Under the pieces are notes generated by a model that saw only the letters and a list, made by a program, of their open reading frames with translations, had not been told where the DNA came from and searched no databases. Position numbers and translations under genes: made by a program. A stretch of DNA of 37,469 nt from Mycoplasmatales bacterium (GTDB lineage Bacteria; Bacillota_I; Bacilli_A; Mycoplasmatales; JABABV01): positions 248,938 through 286,406 of the forward strand of contig JABABV010000001.1 in NCBI GenBank assembly GCA_014238055.1, given 5' to 3'. Positions 23,921 through 31,867 of the stretch are shown piece by piece (position 1 is the first letter of the stretch; each line of letters starts with the position of its first letter).

Positions 23921-24472
23921 TTAATCATTAATTTCTAATATCTTCTTAACTTCTTCACAGCGGATTCCCATCATTTGTAAACGTTTAAATAGTTGTTTTC
24001 CATTACAATATAACATTTTGTAATGGTCAGTAATTTTTTTTCTTAATTGAGCTGAGTTATCTCAGCCAACTAATTTTAATTCTAAATATTGATCTCAATT
24101 TATTGAAGGTTTATTATTATGAAAAGAGACAACATTTTTTAAAGCGTTTTTAATAACACTAATTGGAGCGTGTTCAATTCCGATTTTTTTACGATTATTT
24201 GAACGAGCGTGTTCTAGTTTAATAAAAGCGTGCTTGCATTCACTATTTAAAAATCTTTGAATAGTTTGACGGATTTTTTTTCCTTGCTGATCAGGGTCAG
24301 TAAAAATAATAACGCCGTTTTTATCGTTTGCTAATTTAATTAAATTAAGCGTTTTTTGATCTAGTGCTGAACCGTTAGTGATAATTACACTACACTTTAA
24401 AAATGATAAAAGTTTGATTTTATCATTTTTTCCTTCAACAACAATAGTTTCTTTAATATTAATATTAATCAC
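23921..24472 (-). CDS. rnmV: Ribonuclease M5 (5S rRNA maturation)
   Basis: RNase M5 trims the 5S rRNA precursor. The 183-residue protein carries the Toprim domain: VVEGKNDKIKL near the N-terminus and TDPDQQGKKIR (about residue 58), with metal-binding acidic residues, then EHARS and GIEHA as in the family. The start must be GTG at 24472; no ATG is near, and the GTG abuts the tatD TAG stop directly (TAGGTG). Two or more TGA codons (24095, about 24073) encode Trp in the C-terminal part. The gene ends in TAA at 23921, 39 nt before ksgA. Confidence 0.92.
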
Positions 24473-25243
24473 CTATCTAATTTTAAATAAATTTATAGCA
24501 TTTTCAGTCGTTTGTTTTTCGATATCATCGATTAAAAGGTTTTTAATCTTTGCGATTTTTCTAATCGTATAACTAATATATTCCGGTTGATTTATTTTTC
24601 CTCTAAAAGGTACCGGTGTTAAATATGGAGAGTCAGTTTCAACAAGCATTTTACTTAATGGTGTACTTTTAGCTACTTTAACTAGTTCAGTGGCATTTTC
24701 AAAAGTAATAATTCCTGAAAAAGATATATATAAACCAATTTCAATAAATTTTTTAGCTTCCTCAACAGTTCCATTAAAACAATGCATTACTCCTTTTATT
24801 CCAGGAAATTGTTTTAAAATTACTAAAGCATCAGCATAAGCATCACGAACATGAATACTAACTGGTAATTTTAACTCTTTAGCAATTTCTAATTGTTCTT
24901 TAAAAACTTTAGTTTGTCATTGTTTAGTCGGTGCTGTTTTATAATAATAATCTAGACCGATTTCACCAATAGCAACTACTTTATCTTGTTGCGCCATTAA
25001 TTTTATTTGTTCTTTAATTTCATCGTTTCAACTATCGGATTCCAAAGGATGAATTCCAACAGCTGCGAAAATATTTTTATATTTCGTGGCATTTTTTAAA
25101 GCGTTTTTAGATTCGTTAAAAGATGCTCCGATATCAATAATAAATTTCAAACCATTAACATTGGCATTTTTAACGATTAATTCAATATCATTTTCAGTGT
25201 ATTTAGAACTACATAAGTGGGCATGTGAATCGATAATTCTCAT
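24473..25243 (-). CDS. tatD: TatD-family metal-dependent hydrolase
   Basis: TatD/YabD proteins are divalent-metal nucleases of the amidohydrolase fold. The 256 residues are standard. Metal ligands appear in DSHAHL at the N-terminus, GEIGLDYY, SIHVRDA and the final VETDSPYL; HCFNGT is also typical. TGA codons (25028 and others around 24920) encode Trp. ATG at 25243 follows GAGGATC. It is the first gene of the tatD-rnmV-ksgA-ispE run and is preceded by a 91-nt gap carrying a likely promoter. The exact DNA or RNA substrate is not known. Confidence 0.93.
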
Positions 25244-25310
25244 AATTAGATCCTCATTTCAAATTAATAATTTTGTAATTTCCTTTACAATGATACATCT
25301 CTATATATAA

Positions 25311-25316
25311 ATTATA
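25311..25316 (-). promoter_or_regulatory. Likely -10 element of the tatD-rnmV-ksgA-ispE operon
   Basis: A perfect TATAAT on the minus strand lies 19 nt beyond the mnmE stop codon and about 70 nt before the tatD ATG. A -35 is not clear: the sequence 17 bases upstream is AT-rich inside the end of mnmE. This is the only element of note in the interval 25244-25334. Confidence 0.45.
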
Positions 25317-25334
25317 CAATATCCAAAAATTAAA

Positions 25335-26693
25335 TTATTTACCTAAACAAAATTTTTTAAAAATTTCATCTAATAAAGTAGTTTTATGGCTTCTACCTAA
25401 TATTTCTAATAAGTTATTTCAGCTATCTTGTAAATCTGTTAAAACTATGTCCGGTGTCATTTGTTGCTTTAAAGAATTTAAAGCATCTTCAATATTATTC
25501 ATTGATTGAATCAATAAACCTAAATGACGTTGATTAATTAACATGTCTTTATTATTGACGTTGAACTCTGGACTAATAAATTTATCTTTAATAGCTGTTG
25601 TTAAATTATTGATATTTTTATTAATAGCACTAATTTCAATCGCTTTTAAGTTGATATTAGAAAATTTATCACTAAATTTATTTTTTAAATCACTTTTATT
25701 TAAAATTAATAAATGATTATATTTTTTAATTTTTAAATAAAGATTTTTTTCATCTTCACTTAATTTACGATTGATATCACTAACAAATAAAATTAAATCA
25801 GCTTCTTTAATTGCTTGATAGCTTTTATCGATTCCAATAATTTCAATTTTATTATCAGTTTTTCTGATTCCTGCAGTATCGATTAAAGTAATTACTAATC
25901 CATCTAGATTAAAACTTACTTCAACGCGATCACGAGTAGTACCGGCAATATCAGTTACGATAGCATGCTCTTTTTGAATTAAAGCATTTAATAATGAAGA
26001 TTTACCAACATTTGGTAATCCAACAATCGCTAATTTAATTCCTTCATGAATATGAATTGCTTCTTTTGAATTAGCAATAATCGTTTTTAGACGATCATTA
26101 AAAACTGTTAATTTTTTAATCAATTTCGCTGTATCGATATTTTCGATATCATCGTATTCTGGATAATCAATATTAACTTCACAAATAGCGATCGTTTCTA
26201 ATAAACTATCTTGCAAGCCTTTAATTAGATTATGAGTGCTTCCAGTAATATTATTAACTTCAATCGTACTTTGTAAAATTGATTTTGCATTAATTAAATC
26301 ATTGATCGCTTCAGCTTGAGTAAGATCAATTTTATTATTTAAAAAAGCTCTACGGCTGAATTCGCCACGCTTAGCCATGCGAGCGCCTTGCCCAATCGCT
26401 AATTCTAAAATTCTTTTAGTGACCACAACACCACCATGACAATTTATTTCAACAACATCCTCACCTGTAAATGATTGAGGATTTTTATAAAAGTGGACGA
26501 TAACTTCGTCTACTATGTTGTTGTCATAGTCATAAATACGACTATATAAACATCGATTAGGTTCGAATTTATTAAGATCTTTTTTAGTTAATTTACTAAT
26601 AATATTTAAAGATTCTTCTCCGCTTATTCTAATTATACTAATAGCTTGGTTTATTGGCGCTGTTGCAATCGCAACAATTGTATCGTTAATCAT
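25335..26693 (-). CDS. mnmE: tRNA uridine-5-carboxymethylaminomethyl modification GTPase MnmE
   Basis: MnmE, with MnmG (not in this window), modifies the wobble uridine of several tRNAs. It has 452 residues. The N-terminal folate-binding domain (TIVAIATAPINQAISIIRISG, INCHGG) is followed by a helical domain interrupted by a G domain: GLPNVGKSS (G1), TDIAGTTRD (G2), DTAG (G3) and LNKSDL (G4). The C-terminus FCLGK keeps the essential Cys. The single TGA at 25419 encodes Trp. ATG at 26693 follows AAAGGAG. It lies downstream of yidC but a terminator hairpin and a separate -10 box occupy the gap. Confidence 0.96.
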
Positions 26694-26719
26694 AAATAAA
26701 TTCTCCTTTATTGATAAAT

Positions 26720-26725
26720 ATTATA
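26720..26725 (-). promoter_or_regulatory. Possible -10 box for mnmE inside the yidC terminator tail
   Basis: The minus strand has TATAAT directly in the T-rich tail that follows the yidC terminator stem, 27 nt before the mnmE ATG. No good -35 is visible because the upstream side is the hairpin itself. A short leader would result. Confidence 0.35.
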
Positions 26726-26727
26726 AA

Positions 26728-26754
26728 AAAACTAAATCATTGTGACTTAGTTTT
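26728..26754 (-). terminator. Intrinsic terminator after yidC
   Basis: On the minus strand AAAACTAA pairs with TTAGTTTT around an 11-base interior that can add TCA/TGA pairs, and the stem is followed by a run of T. It lies 14 nt after the yidC stop codon and ends the rpmH-rnpA-yidC transcript. Confidence 0.7.
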
Positions 26755-26778
26755 ATTTTCTAAATCATTATGACTTAG
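26732..26778. repeat. Tandem 19-bp semi-palindromic repeat at the yidC 3' end
   Basis: Positions 26732-26750 and 26760-26778 match at 18 of 19 bases (CTAAATCATTGTGACTTAG and its partner with A at the eleventh base). Each copy is itself a near palindrome with CTAA/TTAG and TCAT/ATGA arms. One copy forms the terminator stem and the other spans the yidC stop codon, so a duplication of the terminator arm is the simplest explanation. Confidence 0.75.
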
Positions 26779-28297
26779 ATCTATTTTTTTGTTTTTTAAT
26801 CATAATATGATGACTAATAAATTGTGTTCCGATTGTGAACAATCCAGAAACTATTCAATAGATTCCCATTCCGGCAGGTATAGTGAAAGCCATAAAAATC
26901 ATAACAGCCGCAAAGATATACATATAACGATTCATTTTTTTCATAGATTGTTTAACTTTACTACTTGCATCATTTTGTCTTCGTTTAGACAACCACATCG
27001 GTAAAATTATTTGAATAATTTGTACAATCATTGTCGGCACTAGTAAAATCAAGTAAATAAAATGACCACTAAATATACCAGATGCACCACTAATTGAAAA
27101 ATACAAGTCATGGATGTGAGTCGTTTTAATTATTGGATTGGCTCCAATAATACGTCACATAGAAAGGAATAATGGCATCATAAAGATCATTGGACCAATT
27201 GCTGCTAACGGATTAATATTTTCCCGTTTGTAGAATTCCATAATTTCTTGTTGTTTTTTCTTTTTCATGTAAGGATTATCTTTATATTGATCGTATTTAG
27301 CATTAATAATAGCTATTTTAGCTTGCGATTCTTGCATTTTATACGATTGGTTCATAGTTTTGAAGTTAAGCGAATAAGCAATACTTCTTAGTACGAACAC
27401 TACTATTATTATAGTTAGAACAGCAGCTCAAGCTCCTAAAGCTCCAAATGAAATCAATAGTGAGTTTGAAATAGTAAATAAAGGATAAACTAATAATCCA
27501 TATCAAGGACCATAATGTCAAGCACCTTTAAAACCGATAGTCGGTCTTCAAGTTTTTAAATACTTATTAGTGTTTTTTTTAACAGGTAATAATTTTTTAT
27601 CATTAAGATCGTAAGTATTTAATTTTTTTGAGATATCGTCTGATTCATCACCTTTTGGTGATTTAACATAAACTTTACCATTATCATCAAGTAAAGGACT
27701 GTTAGTTTGTGTTCAAGTATCATTTGCATAAGTGTATCCAGCTACTAAATTAGCAGTGTTCTCGTAATAATGAGAATCTCTTCTAATAGCACCATACACT
27801 TTGTAATTATTGTTTCCTTGATCAGCAATAACAGCAACTACAGGATAATTTTTACCATTATAGTCTGAAGGAAATGCTTTAGCATAGTTTTTATGGATAT
27901 ACGTTAATAATCCATCTTTTGCAATCGTTCCGTCTTGTTCTATAACTTTCATATCATCATTTAATAAATTACGATATGAATCACCACTAGAATTAGAGAT
28001 GAAATCTTTTGTTCCATCAACTTTATCTGTTGATTTATCATAATGAGCAACAATTGAAAATGGTTGAACTTCATTAGAATTATGATAAAACTCTAGTCCG
28101 TCTCCAATATTATTTTTAGTTCTAATACTAAATGATTGACCACAAGCAGTTACTGTTAATAAAACTAAAATAACGTACATAAAAATTTTTGAAAACTTTA
28201 AGGTAATTTTTAAATAATCTTTTAGAGTTGGTTTGTTGGCACCATTATTAGGACCATTAAATCAACTATATGGATTATTGTTATTATTATTAGCCAT
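26768..28297 (-). CDS. yidC: Membrane protein insertase YidC/SpoIIIJ with enlarged extracellular domain
   Basis: YidC inserts proteins into the membrane alone or with Sec. It has 509 residues, far longer than the 250-280 of Bacillus YidC proteins. After an Asn-rich N-terminus (MANNNNNNPY) there is a hydrophobic segment ending in LLTVTAC, a possible lipobox with Cys52. About 170 hydrophilic residues follow that resemble no YidC region I recognise. The conserved insertase core comes last: helix ITIIIVVFVLRSIAYSLNF, a cytoplasmic Lys-rich hairpin (MKKKKQQEIMEFYKRENINPLAAIGPM), LILLVPTMIVQIIQIILPM and a final helix. Three or more TGA codons join the fragments. ATG at 28297 has AAGGAG seven nt upstream. 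It is 14 nt after rnpA. Confidence 0.92.
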
Positions 28298-28311
28298 TGC
28301 ATAGCTCCTTT

Positions 28312-28641
28312 TTATTTAGATAATATAGGTTTAATTAATTTAGCAAAAGAATTAAAGTTAGTTTGATGATCATTACTTAAAAAATTCTTTCTAATAATTA
28401 TTACTATATCAAAAGAGTTTTCAAAAATATGATTGTTTCTAACTATGTTACGAACTTGCCTTCTTAATTTAACACGCATTACCGCATTACCTAATTTTTT
28501 TGAAGCCGAAATCCCAATACGAACATGTTTTAAATTATTTGGTTGAAAATAAATAACATATTCTTTATTAATCACTTGCTGTTTCTTATTTAAAAGTTTC
28601 TGAAAATCTCAGTTCTTTAATAATCTTAAATGTTTTTTCAT
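28312..28641 (-). CDS. rnpA: Ribonuclease P protein component
   Basis: RnpA is the basic protein that helps RNase P RNA cut tRNA precursors. It has 109 residues. The start is ATG at 28641 (MKKHLRLLKNWDFQKLL, Trp from TGA), not the internal Met at 28575. The RNR-like motif GNAVMRVKLRRQVRNIVR (about 50-67) and RIGISASKKLG are the family hallmarks. It lies 37 nt after rpmH and 14 nt before yidC, the classic rpmH-rnpA-yidC order. Confidence 0.94.
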
Positions 28642-28678
28642 ATTTATTATTAAATTCCTTTTAATTTCTTAACAATAA

Positions 28679-28813
28679 TTAAACTGTTAATTCTTTACGA
28701 CCTTTAGCACGACGACGACGTAATACATTTTGTCCACTAGCACTTGCCATACGAGCACGGAATCCATGAGTTTTTTTATGTTTCAGTTTATTCGGTTGGT
28801 ATGTTCTTTTCAT
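28679..28813 (-). CDS. rpmH: 50S ribosomal protein L34
   Basis: The 44-residue protein [18 protein letters not shown]... with [20 protein letters not shown] is an unmistakable L34. ATG at 28813 follows AAGGAG and the gene ends in TAA at 28679. It is too short for most ORF filters. It is the first gene of the leftward block; in many bacteria dnaA and the replication origin lie just upstream, but here the divergent tmRNA gene does. Confidence 0.97.
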   Translation of the reverse strand: MKRTYQPNKLKHKKTHGFRARMASASGQNVLRRRRAKGRKELTV

Positions 28814-28859
28814 TATAATTCTCCTTACAAATTAAAATATGTGTTAAAATAAAGTTATT

Positions 28860-28887
28860 CTTATAAAAAATAATAAATTATTAACAA
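28860..28887 (-). promoter_or_regulatory. Likely promoter of rpmH-rnpA-yidC
   Basis: On the minus strand TTGTTA (28882-28887) and TATAAG (28860-28865) are separated by 16 bases, giving a leader of about 40 nt before the rpmH ATG. The rest of the 188-nt divergent region (28814-29001) is AT-rich, and no TTATNCACA DnaA box was found in it. Confidence 0.4.
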
Positions 28888-28986
28888 AATCATATTAATT
28901 ATATGTTTTAAATATATATGCTTAAAAAGTATATAATTAATGTATTTAAAAGTCAATTAATTTTTATTTTATTTTTATAAAGATAG

Positions 28987-28995
28987 TGTTATAAT
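28987..28995 (+). promoter_or_regulatory. Extended -10 promoter of the tmRNA gene
   Basis: TGTTATAAT is a perfect extended -10 (TGnTATAAT). It ends six bases before the first G of the mature tmRNA. No -35 is seen at the usual distance (the region is a T/A tract), which fits an extended -10 promoter. Confidence 0.7.
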
Positions 28996-29001
28996 TTACG
29001 C

Positions 29002-29409
29002 GGGGATGTACTGGATTCGACATGGCCTAACATTAATATTTTATGCAGTGGTTTCGCAAACCTAAATGCTCGAGGTTCATTTTAAATGGAAACTCTAAAA
29101 AAGAAACCGTTCCTACATATATGCTAAATAACGCGTCATCTTCAATGATGATGTCTGCAATGGCGTAATTGGTCTTTAACTAAAGATCGGAACCGTTAAG
29201 TTAAATTTGTCCTAGGTTTTTCTTAATGTTTTAATAGGACTCGTAGTATATTTTTCTCAAAATATATTATTAAATTTTAGAGATAGCTATTTTTAAGTTT
29301 GATTATTTTTCTTAAAAATTAAGCGAACCTTTCAAATAATAATCTAAACTGTAGATGTAATTTATTAAGTAAGTCGTGGACCCGGGTTCAATTCCCGGCA
29401 TCTCCACCA
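29002..29409 (+). ncRNA. ssrA: Transfer-messenger RNA (tmRNA)
   Basis: This 408-nt tmRNA gene rescues stalled ribosomes by trans-translation. The 5' end GGGGATG pairs with CATCTCC before the encoded A-CCA end (one G-U pair). The T-arm GGACCCGGGTTCAATTCCCGG is clear, and the 5' block GGGGATGTACTGGATTCGAC is the conserved tmRNA opening. The tag reading frame most likely starts at the resume codon GGA (29088) and runs 26 codons to TAA (29166-29168). It begins GNSKKETVPT and ends SSSMMMSAMA; a Gly resume codon is also found in B. subtilis. The two other frames close early or lack a hydrophobic end. Long tags are known in mycoplasmas. The tail -MSAMA would have to be recognised by the organism's own proteases; FtsH is encoded in this window. 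Resume codon choice is inference. Confidence 0.95.
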
Positions 29410-29426
29410 TTTTTTTTACTAATTTT

Positions 29427-29458
29427 CTATTATAATTATATTAATAGGGGGGTGATGA
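29427..29458 (+). promoter_or_regulatory. Putative -10 box, small hairpin and very strong Shine-Dalgarno ahead of the GGDEF/EAL-like gene
   Basis: TATAAT is at 29431-29436, only 22 nt after the tmRNA 3' end. CTATTA (29427-29432) and TAATAG (29442-29447) form a small inverted repeat around it. Then AGGGGGGTGATG (29446-29457) closely resembles the anti-SD complement AGGAGGTGAT. No -35 is clear, so read-through from the tmRNA gene is an alternative source of transcripts. Confidence 0.4.
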
Positions 29459-31234
29459 ATTATAGATTTAAAAATATTTAGTAGTTTTATAATTAATTTT
29501 TATTTCGTTATTTTTTGAATTATTTTTTATTTTATTGTTAAAGTTGCTAAAAACAAAACTATCAATAGTAAAATAAAAAATAATATCTTTAATGTTTTCA
29601 TCAGTTTATTAGTAAGTTTATTTTTAATTTTAATGATTAAACTATCAACTCACACTTATAATAATATAAGAATAAATAGTTTAGTAATCAATATTATTTT
29701 AATTTATTTAACTAGTTCTATTACTGCTTATTTCATTAATTGGAAAAACGCTATCATCGTTTTATTTTCGAGTGTAATGTTTGAATTATTAAGCCGTAAT
29801 GAATTTAGTAAATTAATTATCATACCTGTAATCGCAACATTAATTTTTATAATTTTAATTATGCAAAATTTAAAAAGACAATTTTTATTCGTAACTATTA
29901 CAATTAGTTATTTATTAATTATCTTTATATTCTGAGAAGTTTATATTCTTTATTATCACGGTTATTACAATAAAAAAGTTATAACAGAAATAATTGTTGA
30001 AAGTTCCTTTTATTTAACTTTCATTATTATTTGAGCTTCATTAGTAATTATCGATAAAGTTTTCTTAAACTTAGAAGAAATATATGAAAATTCTTTTTAT
30101 ACTCCAGAAGGTTTTTTTCGACCAGCATTAGTAAATGAAGTAATTCATCGATTCATTAATGAAAACCATATTAGATTCGCTTATTTAATCGTTATTAACA
30201 AAGTAAATAAATCTAATATTCATTTACAATATAATATTTCTAAAGATGAACACGAAGATATAAACCATGAATTATCTAAATATATAAGTAATTTATTTAA
30301 AAAAAAGCAACTTATTAAATTTAAAATTGATCAAGATAATTATGGCTTATTTTTTAATATTGATAATTTAGATGATTGAAGAAATAATTTAAATAATAAT
30401 TTTTTATCAACTAATAAAACCCAAAATCCATTAACTATTTTAGATCGTAATTTGAAAAAATTTGCAAAATCAATTCCCGATATTAATTTAAAAATCGGTG
30501 CTTCAATTTATGGACTTAACAGTTATAGTGTCGAAGAATTAATTAGTTATTCTAAGTTTGCTATTTATTGAGGTCAAAATAATAATTTTAATGATCATTT
30601 ACAATTATTTAATCGTAAATATTTTGATATTTGACATCAAGAAAAATCAAAAATAAAGAATATAAAAACAATTATTAATTTAGATATGTCAAATTCAACA
30701 ATTAATGAAGTTATCGTTGGTAAAGAAGTTTTAGGAATTGCTAAATACGAAATTTTTTATAACCACTTATTTAGAAAAAACTATCACAAAAAAAGTCTTG
30801 ACCTAGAAATGACTATAAAAATTAATCGTTATTTTAGTTTTAAAACGTTAAAAAAAATTGCAGATTGAAAAACAACTAAAATTAATCGTATATTATTGCC
30901 TTATAATGCTGAACGTTTTTATGAAAAAGATTTTAATTTAATTATTCTAATTAATAATTTATTAAAAATTTGTCCTCATATAAATAAAGGTTTAATTTTT
31001 AATATCGACGATAGCTTTAATCGTAAAAATGAAAAATTAAACAAGATCTTCCAATATTTTCAAGCAAAAAATATCGCAATAATATTTAAATTAAAAACTA
31101 AGGTTCAAATAAGTAATCTATTAAATTTTTACAACCCTAATTTTTTAATTATAGAAGATAAACAATTTTTAAAAATTAAAAAAATTATTGCTCGAAAGCA
31201 AAATAAACCAAAACTAATATTGTTAAATAAATAA
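29459..31234 (+). CDS. Polytopic membrane protein with degenerate GGDEF-like and EAL-like domains
   Basis: This is a 591-residue protein if it starts at ATT 29459, 6-7 nt after AGGGGGGTGATG; the first in-frame ATG is at 29633, inside the second helix. Residues 1-205 hold about six to seven hydrophobic helices. Residues about 214-375 look like a GGDEF domain: FYTPEGFFRPALVNEV matches the TGL-NR start, FKIDQDNYGLFF sits where GGDEF should be (QDNYG, catalytic residues lost), and KIGASIYGLNSYSVEELISYSKFAIYWGQ-like text matches the SIG...eeLl..Ad.AlY end. Residues about 395-585 resemble an EAL domain in length and pattern but lack the E-A-L and DDFG metal residues. So catalysis is unlikely and sensing or scaffolding more likely. 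It is followed 24 nt later by the c-di-AMP synthase. Domain calls are by eye and need a profile search. Confidence 0.7.
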
Positions 31235-31258
31235 AAATTAAAAAGGATGTGCTAATTT

Positions 31259-31849
31259 ATGGGACAAATATATTTAAACTCTGATTTAACTAATAAAGAT
31301 CTATTATTAATTTTGATTATTTCATTTTTAGCAATTGGTTCACTACCTTATATTGGAAAATATATCACTTGAATATTAAGTACTAATAAATTTAAAAAAA
31401 ATAAAACCGAAATTAAAAAAACTATTTTAAGAAATATTTGCACTGTTTCTGAATCATTAGCTAAATCTAAAACAGGAGCAATAATTACTATTGAAAGAAA
31501 AATTCCTGTCAAAAACTTCGTTAATGCTGGTGAAGAAATTAATGCTGATGTTAGTCCTGCTTTAATCGAATCAATTTTCCAAATTAAATCACCTCTTCAT
31601 GATGGGGCGATTGTAATTTCTGGAAATCGTATTACATTAGCAGGAACTTATTATCGTGTTAGCACTAAAAAAATTGCTAGTTATTACGGGACTAGACATC
31701 GTGCTAGTTTAGGAATTAGTGAAGATACTGATGCTATTACGATCGTAATTTCTGAAGAGCGTGGGAAAATCAGTATTGCTAGAAATAATAATATTAAACC
31801 AATTAATAGAACTGATTTATATGCTTATTTAGAATATATATTCATTTAG
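31259..31849 (+). CDS. cdaA: Diadenylate cyclase (c-di-AMP synthase), CdaA/CdaM type
   Basis: The enzyme condenses two ATP into cyclic di-AMP, which controls potassium and osmolyte balance in Firmicutes and mollicutes. The 196-residue protein has one clear transmembrane helix (about 14-42, LLLILIISFLAIGSLPYIG) and a DAC domain with LHDGAIVI (the DGA motif) and GTRHRASLGIS (the RHR motif). Bacillus CdaA has three helices and about 270 residues; the one-helix form resembles CdaM of M. pneumoniae. TGA in YITWIL encodes Trp. ATG at 31259 follows AAAAAGGATGTG. Upstream is the degenerate GGDEF/EAL-like protein and 18 nt downstream mgtE. The usual partners cdaR and glmM are not adjacent. Confidence 0.93.
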
Positions 31850-31867
31850 AAAGTAGGTTATTCTATT

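Noticed and set aside
25086-25310. Plus-strand ORF opposite tatD
   Set aside because: It lies inside and just upstream of a well-supported minus-strand gene and lacks a ribosome site.
26789-27004. Plus-strand ORF opposite the yidC C-terminus
   Set aside because: Antisense to the conserved YidC core; its His/Ser-rich composition is an artefact of the opposite strand.
31850-31867. M-box riboswitch for mgtE
   Set aside because: Only 18 nt separate cdaA and mgtE, too short for a riboswitch.
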